38,540 nt of DNA from a virus: IMG/VR virus record IMGVR_UViG_3300029258_000952, positions 1-38,540 of that record. One strand, given 5' to 3'. The notes below the pieces were generated by a model. It ran no database searches. It saw nothing but the letters and a program-made list of their open reading frames with translations, and was not told the origin of the DNA. Shown piece after piece: positions 16,540 to 24,755 of this stretch (its first letter is position 1; each line of letters begins with the position of its first letter). Both the position numbers and the translations under genes were made by a program.

Positions 16540-19500
16540 ATGCGGAAACCCATACTGATTTTGGCGGCCTGGATTGGCCTGTTTTGTGGTGCGATCACGC
16601 GAGACTATCCGCTGACCGTTTACACCGACGAAAGCCCGCTGGCCATTGCGTTGACGGTGCTGGAGGGGGATACACCCACGGTGACGGTGACACTCTACGA
16701 CAGTCAAAGTGGGACGCCTTCGGTGGAAGACCTGACCGGGTATTCTGCCACTATGAGTTTTTCCAATTCAGACGGGGGGCAAACGGTCACCGGGACCATC
16801 GCAGATCCAGCGACCGGGGTTATCGTTTTTACATTTGACACGACGGACACGGGGACGATTGGAACCTATGCGGCTTCGGCTGTCATTACAGCCACGGGGT
16901 CAACGCTCACGCTCGCCCGTGGATCGCTGGAAGTCAAAGACCAAGTAAGTGTTACAAACTCAAACACACTCGGATCATTGTACGTCTACGATCGCGACAG
17001 TACGACGTGGGAAGAGATCGAGGCAATCACGCACGCAGACGGGACCATGATGGTTTCTGACGGGGCAACGTGGACTGGGGAAACCCCGTCTGAAGTCCGG
17101 ACTAGCCTGTCTTTAGTTCCCGGCACAAACGTCCAAGCATGGGATGATGACCTGGATGATATTGCGGGGCTCACGCCAACAGATTCAAACATCATTGTTG
17201 GAGATGGAACCGACTGGGTGGCAGAGTCTGGAGCTACGGCGCGGACTAGCCTTGGCCTTGCCATAGGGACGAGCGTTGTAGCGTGGGACGATGATCTTGA
17301 CGACATCGCCGCGCTGACTCCAACCGATAGTTATTTTCAGGTAGGCGACGGGACGGACTGGACAACTGAGACCGGGGCGACGGTACGAACTTCTCTTGGT
17401 TTGACAATTGGTTCAGACGTTCAAGCGTATGACGCCGACCTTGGGACAATCGCTGACTTGTCTCCCGTAGACAATGGCGTGATGATCGGCAATGCTACCC
17501 CAGCCTGGAGCGTGGAAAGTGGCGCAACGCTTCGAGGTTCAATCGGCTTGACGGTTGGATCAGATGTGCAAGCATATGACGCCTTTTTGGCCAGCATTGC
17601 CGCATTGGGCACAGCCGCCGACAAAATGATTTATACCACGGCGCTCGACACAGCGGCGGAAGCTGATCTCACAGCGTTCGCCCGCACGATCCTGGATGAT
17701 GCCGATGCGGGGACGGTGCGTGCAACGATTGGAACGGCGATAGGATCGGACGTTGAGGCGTGGCTGAGCAACCCGGCAAGCGACGGGTATTTCCTCAGCT
17801 CCACGGCGGCGGGCGTCCGGTCGTGGTTTGACCCGTCTGTGTTTTTCCTGCTCGACGGTACAAGAGATATAACCGGCGCGACAACGATTGACATTTCGAG
17901 CGACATCATCCCGCTCAAAATCGAACTCGACGCCTCGCAAACAGCAGACGCTTTTTCAATTACTGAATCAGACGGTTCCACCGAAGTTTTTGCAGTCGAA
18001 GCAGACGGTGGTATCTCACAGACTGGCTCGCTGATTATACCTGTTCCGAGTGGAGCCGATAGCCTTGGTATTGGGCATCTTGTTGACGTGTCTAAAGTCG
18101 CTGTGACGGCAGTAGGTTCGGGAGCGTTGAGATCAAATACTGGGGATTATTGCAATGGGGTTGGACATAATTGTTTGAGTAACAATTCAGGTGCTCGCTG
18201 TAACGGCTTTGGATATCACACGTTATACGGAAATACGGGAAATTTTTGTTTCGGTGGCGGGCATAATACGATGTATGGAAATTCTGGGAATTATGCAATA
18301 GGTATTGGCTATAGTACGCTACATTCAAACACGTTCGATTACGTAATTGGACTTGGGGGTGGCGTTACTGCTACAGCCGCAAACCAATTCGTCGTTGGGT
18401 CAAACACAGCACCCATCACCGCCGCCTACATAGGCGAGGGAGTCACAAGCCCAACGCCGCAGGATTTCTATTTATCCACAACAGGTGGTGACACTAGTAG
18501 TTCAGATATTGCCGCTGGAGACTTCTATATTGACGTAGGGCAAAGTACAGGTTCTGCTGATCCTGGTAGATTAATATTTAGAACCACTAACACTGAAGCT
18601 AGTGGGACTACTCCCCAGACTTTAAACGATACTTTAATTTTAGATGAAGGTGCAATTTATTTTAGTGGAACTCCTTCAATTACAGGTGGTTTAGATTTAA
18701 CCAGTACAGTAACTATAGATCTATCTAGTGATGTTATAGGCTTGAAGATAGAAGCTGATGCTAGTCAAACTGCTGACTTACTTTCTATTACTGAATCTGA
18801 TGGTTCTACTGAAATTTTTGGAGTTGAATCTGATGGCGGCATCTCACAGGCTGGAAATCTGATTATACCTGTTCCTAGCGGGTCCAATGCGTTGGCAGTA
18901 GGCAATAGTGCTCAGTCATCTCAAGATAATTGTTTGGCAATTGGCGCGTATGCGCTCACCTCTAATTCTGGCACAAACAACGTAGGGGTTGGTAGATTAT
19001 CATTACAGGAAAATTCCGGGAGTAATTGTTTTGGCGGTGGATATCGGTCACTGTATCAGGCTGCAGGGGATTATAATAACAGTTTAGGGTATTACTCTGG
19101 GGCGTCCGCAGTTGGCGGAAGTTCTGTGATGTTAGGCGGATATGCTACTTCTACAGCCGCAAATCAATTCGTCGTTGGGTCAAACACAGCACCCATCACC
19201 GCCGCCTACATAGGCGAGGGAGTCACAAGCCCAACGCCGCAGGATTTCCACCTTACGTCAACAGGCGGGGATGCTAGCTCATCGAACATCGCGGCGGGAG
19301 ACATCTATTTCGACGCTCCATTGTCCACGGGGAACGAAGACCCGGCAGAGCTGATCTTCCGGACTACGGTGGCAGGGGCAAGCGGAACCACGCCACAAAC
19401 TTTGAGCGAAACGCTTGTTTTGGATTCCGGAACATCCACCTTTTCCGGCGCGGTGTCCGTCACCGGAGACCTAACCGTTGATGGCGATATCACATTATCC

Positions 19501-20241
19501 GCTGCGGATTCGGTGATGGTGGTGCCGAACTTGGCCGGAGCACCTGGAACGACGACTAGCAAACTCTACCAAACCGGCGGCGTGCTGTATTTCGACGGTG
19601 TTGACCTAGAGTCTTCGGCCACGAACTATCTTGCACTTTCGGATACTCCAGGCACATTCACGGCTGGGGCGATACCCTACACTAACGCAACACCGGACGC
19701 CTTGCTCCATAGCGGAAACTTGACCTTTGATGGTTCGGCATTGGCGGTAACGGGGACGGGCGATGTCTCTGGAAATCTTTCCGTAGGCGGAAACCTCTAC
19801 TTTGACGCAACCGACACCGACACCTATATCGACGAATCAGCCGATGATGTGTTAGACATTTATTCGGGCGGAACCAAAATGATGACCATTGACGGAACGA
19901 GCGGAAGCGAAGTCATCACCATCACCCAACAAAACCTAGACCATAACGGACTAGATATCTATCGTGGCGTGGAAACCGTAGCGGATGACGGGACAATCGT
20001 TTTCCCGACTGGCCTAGCTGGATGGGGAGAGGCGATGTTCGGAGATGCGTGGGACAAATTGATTTTCAGTTTTTCGGCGGATGGAACCATTACGGCATTT
20101 GGGTCGAACGAGGGAAACGGAGACGACGCGGACACGGATACCAAGGCGTGCGTCTTCGATAACGGAAGCGGGATTGTTTTGAAAAACCGAACTGGCGGAT
20201 CATTAAAAGTCGCATACGAGGTGCGTTTATTCACGCCATAA
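16540..20241 (+). CDS. Large tail fibre / receptor-binding protein
   Basis: 1233 residues, AGGAGGG upstream. A hydrophobic N-terminus (about 1-20) looks like a Sec signal, odd for a tail fibre. Residues about 25-130 resemble a BppU-like N-terminal beta domain. Residues about 185-410 carry four or more fibre repeats (SLGLTIGSDVQAYDADL type). From 444 two copies of an ISSDIIPLKIE...ITESDGSTE module are each followed by a YadA-like head region (GxGxxxLxxNxG turns, about 520-610 and 785-870) and the motif QFVVGSNTAPITAAYIGEGV. No S74 endosialidase chaperone is seen at the C-terminus. The gene carries a long DNA repeat and an AT-rich recoded stretch. Confidence 0.75.
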   Translation: MRKPILILAAWIGLFCGAITRDYPLTVYTDESPLAIALTVLEGDTPTVTVTLYDSQSGTPSVEDLTGYSATMSFSNSDGGQTVTGTIADPATGVIVFTFDTTDTGTIGTYAASAVITATGSTLTLARGSLEVKDQVSVTNSNTLGSLYVYDRDSTTWEEIEAITHADGTMMVSDGATWTGETPSEVRTSLSLVPGTNVQAWDDDLDDIAGLTPTDSNIIVGDGTDWVAESGATARTSLGLAIGTSVVAWDDDLDDIAALTPTDSYFQVGDGTDWTTETGATVRTSLGLTIGSDVQAYDADLGTIADLSPVDNGVMIGNATPAWSVESGATLRGSIGLTVGSDVQAYDAFLASIAALGTAADKMIYTTALDTAAEADLTAFARTILDDADAGTVRATIGTAIGSDVEAWLSNPASDGYFLSSTAAGVRSWFDPSVFFLLDGTRDITGATTIDISSDIIPLKIELDASQTADAFSITESDGSTEVFAVEADGGISQTGSLIIPVPSGADSLGIGHLVDVSKVAVTAVGSGALRSNTGDYCNGVGHNCLSNNSGARCNGFGYHTLYGNTGNFCFGGGHNTMYGNSGNYAIGIGYSTLHSNTFDYVIGLGGGVTATAANQFVVGSNTAPITAAYIGEGVTSPTPQDFYLSTTGGDTSSSDIAAGDFYIDVGQSTGSADPGRLIFRTTNTEASGTTPQTLNDTLILDEGAIYFSGTPSITGGLDLTSTVTIDLSSDVIGLKIEADASQTADLLSITESDGSTEIFGVESDGGISQAGNLIIPVPSGSNALAVGNSAQSSQDNCLAIGAYALTSNSGTNNVGVGRLSLQENSGSNCFGGGYRSLYQAAGDYNNSLGYYSGASAVGGSSVMLGGYATSTAANQFVVGSNTAPITAAYIGEGVTSPTPQDFHLTSTGGDASSSNIAAGDIYFDAPLSTGNEDPAELIFRTTVAGASGTTPQTLSETLVLDSGTSTFSGAVSVTGDLTVDGDITLSAADSVMVVPNLAGAPGTTTSKLYQTGGVLYFDGVDLESSATNYLALSDTPGTFTAGAIPYTNATPDALLHSGNLTFDGSALAVTGTGDVSGNLSVGGNLYFDATDTDTYIDESADDVLDIYSGGTKMMTIDGTSGSEVITITQQNLDHNGLDIYRGVETVADDGTIVFPTGLAGWGEAMFGDAWDKLIFSFSADGTITAFGSNEGNGDDADTDTKACVFDNGSGIVLKNRTGGSLKVAYEVRLFTP
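18371..18468 (+). repeat. 98-bp direct repeat in fibre gene, copy 1
   Basis: Near-identical to 19151-19248: I see one difference (C/T in the AACCAATTC / AATCAATTC part). It encodes the QFVVGSNTAP...SPTPQDF segment. The copies are exactly 780 bp (260 codons) apart, so recombination between them would keep frame. Confidence 0.9.
18475..18840 (+). other. AT-rich recoded segment within fibre gene
   Basis: This tract uses A/T-ending codons almost throughout (for example the run TCTGATGGTTCTACTGAA), while the paralogous module at about 17880-18060 and the flanks use G/C-ending codons for nearly the same residues. It looks like a mosaic insert from a lower-GC source. Confidence 0.7.
19151..19248 (+). 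repeat. 98-bp direct repeat in fibre gene, copy 2
   Basis: Partner of 18371-18468. The sequence before and after the two copies differs strongly, although the proteins encoded downstream are similar, pointing to recent recombination or gene conversion limited to this tract. Confidence 0.9.
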
Positions 20242-20263
20242 ACTTGACACAGGAGATTCGAAA

Positions 20264-20665
20264 ATGAAAAAACTATTGATGATTTTGGCACTTTTGGCAA
20301 TGCCTGTCATGGCGCAAGAGTTCGGGCGAATGTGGCCACAGACGGACCTTGCCGACCTCAACACGCTCAAAACCGGGTTGATCTCATATGCCTACGATCT
20401 TTATCCGACACTTGACCCGGAATCCGAGACCTACTCAGCCGATAAGGCGGCGTGCCATGCGGTGATGAGCAACGCACAAAAGTACGTCAAAGAGTTTGTG
20501 GATGTGATGGACGTGCATCCATCGGTGGAGTTTGTTTGGGATCCAGACGAATCGAGCGAAAACCCAAATCCACGTTATCAAATCGAGTGGAATGGAAATG
20601 AAATTTCCATGGCGAACGCGGAAACACTTTGGGGCTTGCTTTGGAAATTCGTGGCGAAACATTGA
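20264..20665 (+). CDS. Secreted hypothetical protein
   Basis: 133 residues with a textbook Sec signal peptide: Lys-Lys start, hydrophobic core LLMILALLAMP, and a probable cleavage VMA/QEF after residue 17. The mature part is about 115 residues, mixed helix and strand, with one Cys, Trp residues and an acidic stretch (WDPDESSENP). AGGAG precedes the ATG. It lies between the fibre gene and an outer-membrane-like gene, so it probably works in the periplasm or at the host surface. No family recognised. Confidence 0.65.
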   Translation: MKKLLMILALLAMPVMAQEFGRMWPQTDLADLNTLKTGLISYAYDLYPTLDPESETYSADKAACHAVMSNAQKYVKEFVDVMDVHPSVEFVWDPDESSENPNPRYQIEWNGNEISMANAETLWGLLWKFVAKH

Positions 20666-20673
20666 GGTGATTC

Positions 20674-21165
20674 ATGCTTTTAATCTGCCTGCTATTTTGC
20701 GGAGATTTGGCCTGGAAAGGCGGGCCATTTCTTGAGGCTATCGACGGTTTCGGGTACGAGCCTTGGGCCTACGGTGCGCGGGTTCAGCTCGACTATAAAG
20801 ACCGGTTCGAATTCACATCCGGAATCACGATGCTTGATAAAGTTGCCTATGGTCCACAGACGGACTACACGACAGAGTTTCGCGTGTTTTTCGGGCAGCG
20901 ATACGTAGCGGGTGGCACGTGGGATCGGGTTGAGTTTCGCAACATTGGCCACCGTCGACGGGTTTACTCAGGGCTCTTTGGGGCTGTGTTTGATGACCTG
21001 ACAGTTTTGGCGCATTTCCGCGACGATTCGGCCTATCAAACGTGGGGTGTGTCGCTCCAAAAGGATTTTGAGAAATGCCGCGCCGTGCTCAAAGTCAAGC
21101 AGGCACAGACGGACGAAGGCAAAATTTCAGGCGTGTTTCTTGGTCTTACGTATTGGGTGTTTTGA
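20674..21165 (+). CDS. Putative small outer-membrane beta-barrel protein
   Basis: 163 residues with GAGGTG upstream. The N-terminus is a short hydrophobic segment (LLICLLFCG) that may serve as a signal sequence, though it lacks the usual Lys/Arg. The rest alternates polar and hydrophobic residues in strand-length blocks with aromatic girdles (YGARVQLDYKDRFEFTSGIT; YTTEFRVFFGQRYVAGG; KISGVFLGLTYWVF). The last residue is Phe with aromatic and hydrophobic residues at alternating places, like the C-terminal signal read by the BAM complex. An 8-stranded barrel would fit the size. A role in altering the host surface (for example superinfection exclusion) is inference. Confidence 0.45.
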   Translation: MLLICLLFCGDLAWKGGPFLEAIDGFGYEPWAYGARVQLDYKDRFEFTSGITMLDKVAYGPQTDYTTEFRVFFGQRYVAGGTWDRVEFRNIGHRRRVYSGLFGAVFDDLTVLAHFRDDSAYQTWGVSLQKDFEKCRAVLKVKQAQTDEGKISGVFLGLTYWVF

Positions 21166-21181
21166 AACATAGGGGGCATTG

Positions 21182-21601
21182 ATGCTACTGCAAGCGGCAA
21201 CGAATCCGGCAAACATTGACGCGATTTCACAGACGGGTATTTTCGGTGCCCTTGTAGTGATGATCGTCAGAATGTGGATGACTGAACGAAAAAAAACAAC
21301 AAACAGCAAGGCACCAGAAGAATGTCGCAACGCTATGGCCGCAATTGTGGCGGAACTTAAGGAAGTGTCGAAACAGCAAGCTGTTTGCCTTGGCTGGCAT
21401 GGTCCCAACCAGGCGGGCGTCCAGACATGGAAACTTGGGCCTGAAATCAAGGCAGCTTTGGAAGATCTTACGCGGAAGCAGGCGGAGCTTGTGTCCTGCA
21501 TCCATACTCACGTAAAAACGGTCAGAGACCGGCACGACAGAATCGAAGAAAAAATGGATAAAATGTTAGATAAATCGGATCAAAGGAGAACCAAGACATG
21601 A
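21182..21601 (+). CDS. Single-span membrane protein, candidate holin or signal-anchor protein
   Basis: 139 residues from ATG 21182, with AGGGGG 5-6 nt upstream; a TTG three bases earlier is less likely. One hydrophobic span at about residues 18-33 (GIFGALVVMIVRMWM) is followed by a basic stretch and a long charged helical tail with Cys residues and coiled-coil character (EEKMDKMLDKSDQRR). The layout (short N-terminus, one span, cytoplasmic tail) resembles some single-span holins, and the endolysin gene is downstream. It might instead be a membrane-anchored scaffold. The stop overlaps the next start. Confidence 0.45.
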   Translation: MLLQAATNPANIDAISQTGIFGALVVMIVRMWMTERKKTTNSKAPEECRNAMAAIVAELKEVSKQQAVCLGWHGPNQAGVQTWKLGPEIKAALEDLTRKQAELVSCIHTHVKTVRDRHDRIEEKMDKMLDKSDQRRTKT

Positions 21602-22806
21602 AAAAGATCACACGAAATTTGGCCTGGATTATCCCGGTCTTCATCGTTTCGCTTTTGGCGTATGCCGGAACGCGCAACATCAACTACACGGCGGCTTTCA
21701 AAAAGCCGGTGACCATGGCGGACACGCTGGCAGTAACCGGCGTATTGACTGCGACGGGCGGCGTTGCTGGTGCAATCACGGGAAACATTACGGGTAACGT
21801 AACGGGTAACGTAACGGGTGACGTAACCGGGGACCTGAATGCCCCCGATGAAGTGACCACGATCTTGTGTGTCGCGGACGACTCCGACGATTCAGACGGA
21901 ACATATTTTACAATTAGCTCAAGAAGCACCAATTACAAGGTGTGGATGAATGTTGACGGAGGGGGGAATAACCCGACAGCTGGGGCCGACACGCTGGTGC
22001 CCATTGCGGTTACAACGGATGATTCCGCTGATACAATTGCCGCTGCCGTCCAGGTGGCGTTGGATGCCTTGGACGGAATCACAGCCACCGTGTCAACGGC
22101 AACCGTTACATGCACATTTCAAGGCGATGTCACCGACGCGGCGGATGTGGATTATGGGGCAACCATCACGGTTACCACAGCCGGGAAAGACGCCACCATT
22201 GAAAGCCTTGTGGGCGCGGTGGAATGTCTTGGCGCGGTCGACATGGCCTCTACATTGGACGTAGTTGGAAACACCACCATAGGCGGAACCCTTGGGGTGA
22301 CTGGCGCTATTACAGCTACGGGCGGAGTAGCCGGAGCTATTACGGGCAATGTGACCGGGAACCTGACAGGCGACGTGACCGGCGATTTGACCGGGAACAT
22401 CATCGGCAACACGGCAATTGTGGGCACCGATGCAACCGGGAAGCTGGACATCAAGATAGCCCGAGAAGTCCACACGCTGACACTTTCAACCACTTCCGTT
22501 ACGACCACACTTCAAATTCCTGTCGGCGCGATGTTGCTGGGGTGCTCGATGAACGTGGATACAGCCGTGACGAATGACGGGGATAATACATGGACCGCAG
22601 CATTTTCAACGGGTTCAACCACATCAATCGAAGCGGCTGGTGCGGCGGCAAAAAACTCAAAAACGGACACCTTGATAGTCCCGGAAATCACGACAACTGG
22701 AGCGTGTGAAATCACATTCACACCGCAAAGCGGTAGTTTCACCGCCGGAGTAATCGAGGTTCAGGTTTACTACATGGACCTCACCAGTCTGGACGATGCT
22801 GCCTAA
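21598..22806 (+). CDS. Fibre-like protein with signal anchor and VTGN tetrapeptide repeats
   Basis: 402 residues, AAGGAG upstream and ATGA overlap with the previous gene. The N-terminus is a strong signal peptide or anchor (Lys-Lys start, hydrophobic core at about 9-22, AYA/G site). Two tracts of the tetrapeptide [VIL]TG[ND] occur at about residues 60-79 and 246-268, encoded by 12-bp DNA repeats; each follows a GVLTATGGVAGAI or ITATGGVAGAI phrase, so the protein is an internal duplication. Such tracts form beta-helical stalks in fibres. A tail fibre would normally have no signal peptide, so a phage-encoded surface adhesin or a second fibre are both possible. Confidence 0.55.
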   Translation: MKKITRNLAWIIPVFIVSLLAYAGTRNINYTAAFKKPVTMADTLAVTGVLTATGGVAGAITGNITGNVTGNVTGDVTGDLNAPDEVTTILCVADDSDDSDGTYFTISSRSTNYKVWMNVDGGGNNPTAGADTLVPIAVTTDDSADTIAAAVQVALDALDGITATVSTATVTCTFQGDVTDAADVDYGATITVTTAGKDATIESLVGAVECLGAVDMASTLDVVGNTTIGGTLGVTGAITATGGVAGAITGNVTGNLTGDVTGDLTGNIIGNTAIVGTDATGKLDIKIAREVHTLTLSTTSVTTTLQIPVGAMLLGCSMNVDTAVTNDGDNTWTAAFSTGSTTSIEAAGAAAKNSKTDTLIVPEITTTGACEITFTPQSGSFTAGVIEVQVYYMDLTSLDDAA

Positions 22807-22830
22807 TTAAATCGGATGGAGGGAACAAAA

Positions 22831-23454
22831 ATGGAAATTCTGACCAAATCACAACTCATCGAAGCGCACGAGGCTTACAACGCAGCATTCCCGGACATGT
22901 TCCGGGATGCCGCACTATCCGACCTGTCATTCGTCGAAGAACCCTGGATCAGGACCATTCAAGACGTGGAGTTCCTTCGGGTGCCACCTTCGATTGTTGA
23001 GCCTAATGGGATCCAGGAAATCATCGAGTGCCAAGACCTGCTTGGGATCTTATTCGCGTTGGCCCACTTTCATCCAATTGATTGCGAGTTTGGGGCGATC
23101 ATCTGGAGGCGGAGAGACACCAGCGCAGAAAGTGTGGACGGGTGGTCGAGGGCTTCGGTTTTCGAGGAAGTCTTTATGCAGATGTCAACCAGCTTGGCCG
23201 AACACGCCAAGCGAGACGCCAGAACCCTGGACGCGATAACCGTGATCCTGCGGAAACGCCTCAAGGCGTATTTTTCAAACATCCTCAATGAGTGGACAAA
23301 CCAAGTCGTGGACCATTACCCCGAAAGCGAAAAGGCGGCGGTTCGTGATGCAATCCCCAAAAGCGAATATCAAATTGCAAAACGCAAATCCAAACGCCCG
23401 CAGATTGGAGGTGGCCCACGTCTGGGAAATAGCGGGACAGGGATTACAGTCTAG
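22831..23454 (+). CDS. Hypothetical protein upstream of endolysin
   Basis: 207 residues from ATG 22831 with GGAGGG 7 nt upstream; the ATG at 22816 overlaps that site and is unlikely. Mostly helical and acidic in the first 150 residues (ECQDLLGILFALAHFHPIDC; VFEEVFMQMSTSLAEHAK), then a basic, Pro/Gly-rich tail (KRKSKRPQIGGGPRLG). No membrane span. Family not recognised; location suggests a structural accessory or lysis role. Confidence 0.55.
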   Translation: MEILTKSQLIEAHEAYNAAFPDMFRDAALSDLSFVEEPWIRTIQDVEFLRVPPSIVEPNGIQEIIECQDLLGILFALAHFHPIDCEFGAIIWRRRDTSAESVDGWSRASVFEEVFMQMSTSLAEHAKRDARTLDAITVILRKRLKAYFSNILNEWTNQVVDHYPESEKAAVRDAIPKSEYQIAKRKSKRPQIGGGPRLGNSGTGITV

Positions 23455-23463
23455 GCGGAGCCC

Positions 23464-23886
23464 ATGGGGGACTTGACAACCAACTTTGGATCAAAAGAGT
23501 TTGCCTGCCCATGTTGTGGGCGGGTGAAGGTAGACGGGGTGCTGGTGGCATCCCTCCAACGGATGCGCGATTTTATGGGGGAATCCATCTATATCACATC
23601 CGGCTTCCGGTGCTCCGTCTATAATCGGCTTTGTGGTGGTGTCAAACGAAGTCAGCATGTGTCTGGGAAGGCGGCTGATATTTGGGCCGCCGACATGGAC
23701 GGCCTATTTCTGGCGGCAAAGGTCGAATTTATCAATGGCGGGATTGGGATCTATCCCGATGCCAATTTTATCCACGTTGACACCAGGGGAACAAAGGCGA
23801 GGTGGGGGCGAGTGAACGGAGAATACGTCTCATACCAGGCGGCGCTGGGTCCATGGATGGAACTGATAAAGGGGGCATTGTGTTGA
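23464..23886 (+). CDS. Endolysin: M15-type zinc peptidase
   Basis: 140 residues matching the peptidase M15A (M15_3) family, which cuts the stem peptides of peptidoglycan. Visible features are the N-terminal ACPCCGR motif (14-20), TSGFRC (45-50) and N54, then SQHVSGKAADI with zinc ligands His65 and Asp72, and FIHVDTRG with His104 (third zinc ligand) and Asp106, followed by ARW. All catalytic positions are intact and length is normal for single-domain phage enzymes. No signal peptide, so release to the periplasm needs a holin. GGAG is 3-7 nt upstream. The gene overlaps the phospholipase gene. Confidence 0.88.
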   Translation: MGDLTTNFGSKEFACPCCGRVKVDGVLVASLQRMRDFMGESIYITSGFRCSVYNRLCGGVKRSQHVSGKAADIWAADMDGLFLAAKVEFINGGIGIYPDANFIHVDTRGTKARWGRVNGEYVSYQAALGPWMELIKGALC

Positions 23887-24737
23887 AGATTTTGTCACTT
23901 GACGGGGGCGGTGCGAAGGCATACGCTCAGGCGCTATTTTTGGAGCAACTGGAAATCAAAACCGGGAAGCCAGTCAGGAGCCTTTTTGATTTGATTGTGG
24001 GCACCTCGGGCGGAGGACTCAACGGGCTGGCATTTGCCCACCCGTCACAGCCCAAGGCGTGCGACATGGTGGAATTTTGGAAGACCAAAATGGGCGCGGC
24101 ATTCAGGCGGCGGCGGTTTGGGTTCAGCGGGCCACGATATGATGGCAAGGCGCTCAAGAATGTGCTCAGTGACTTTTTTGGAGATGCCGTGCTGACTCAG
24201 GCAACTGCCCCTGTCTTGGTGACTGGGTACGATTTGGCAACCATGCGGCCTATTTTGATCGACACGACAAACCAAGGGAGTTTTGTTGACGCTGGATTGG
24301 TTACTTCAGCGGCTCCTACTTATTTCCCACCGGCTGACTCAGGGATTGACGGTGGAATGCATTCAAATAACCCGTCTGATTTGGCGATTTCCTACGCCAT
24401 GGAAAAATTCAAAGTGAACGCGAAGGAGATTGTTTTGGTTTCCCTGGGAACGGGCCACTATCTCAAGGCGATTGATAAAAACAAGGCGAAAAAGTGGGGC
24501 TTTTACGGGTGGTCGAAACGGCTTTTCCCTATTGTTTTTGATGGCCAGTCTGATATTTCCCACATCAAATCAGGGTGGCTATTGGGCAAAAATTATTACA
24601 GGTTCGATCCTCCGCTTGTTGGCGTGGCCATGGACGATGCCGGCCATGCAGCACAGCGGGAAATTAAAAAAGCCGTTGACGATATGATGATGTTTCGGGA
24701 GAGGGACTTTTCGTCAGTCGTCGAAAAAATCTGCTAA
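23880..24737 (+). CDS. Patatin-like phospholipase
   Basis: 285 residues from GTG 23880 with AAGGGGG just upstream; an in-frame ATG at 23853 would add nine residues. It matches the patatin lipase family, Ser-Asp dyad acyl hydrolases. The oxyanion-hole loop is LSLDGGGAKA (5-14), the nucleophile elbow GTSGG has Ser43, and the partner Asp157 is in IDGGMHSNNP. SAAPTYFPP (143-151) is also typical. Arg-Gly after the GGG motif is replaced by Ala-Lys-Ala. No signal peptide. The start overlaps the endolysin stop by 7 nt, so both are co-expressed; a part in membrane destruction at lysis is the natural inference, a toxin or lipid-modifying role the alternative. Confidence 0.88.
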   Translation: MLKILSLDGGGAKAYAQALFLEQLEIKTGKPVRSLFDLIVGTSGGGLNGLAFAHPSQPKACDMVEFWKTKMGAAFRRRRFGFSGPRYDGKALKNVLSDFFGDAVLTQATAPVLVTGYDLATMRPILIDTTNQGSFVDAGLVTSAAPTYFPPADSGIDGGMHSNNPSDLAISYAMEKFKVNAKEIVLVSLGTGHYLKAIDKNKAKKWGFYGWSKRLFPIVFDGQSDISHIKSGWLLGKNYYRFDPPLVGVAMDDAGHAAQREIKKAVDDMMMFRERDFSSVVEKIC

Positions 24738-24755
24738 AACTTCGCCGTTTCCCCA

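Noticed and set aside
16540-20241. Fibre gene repeats as a diversity-generating retroelement target
   Set aside because: No reverse transcriptase gene or template repeat is present, and the differences between copies are not adenine-specific.
21780-21835. Short periodic repeats that might be a CRISPR array
   Set aside because: The 12-bp units have no spacers and are in frame, coding for VTGN/VTGD tetrapeptides.
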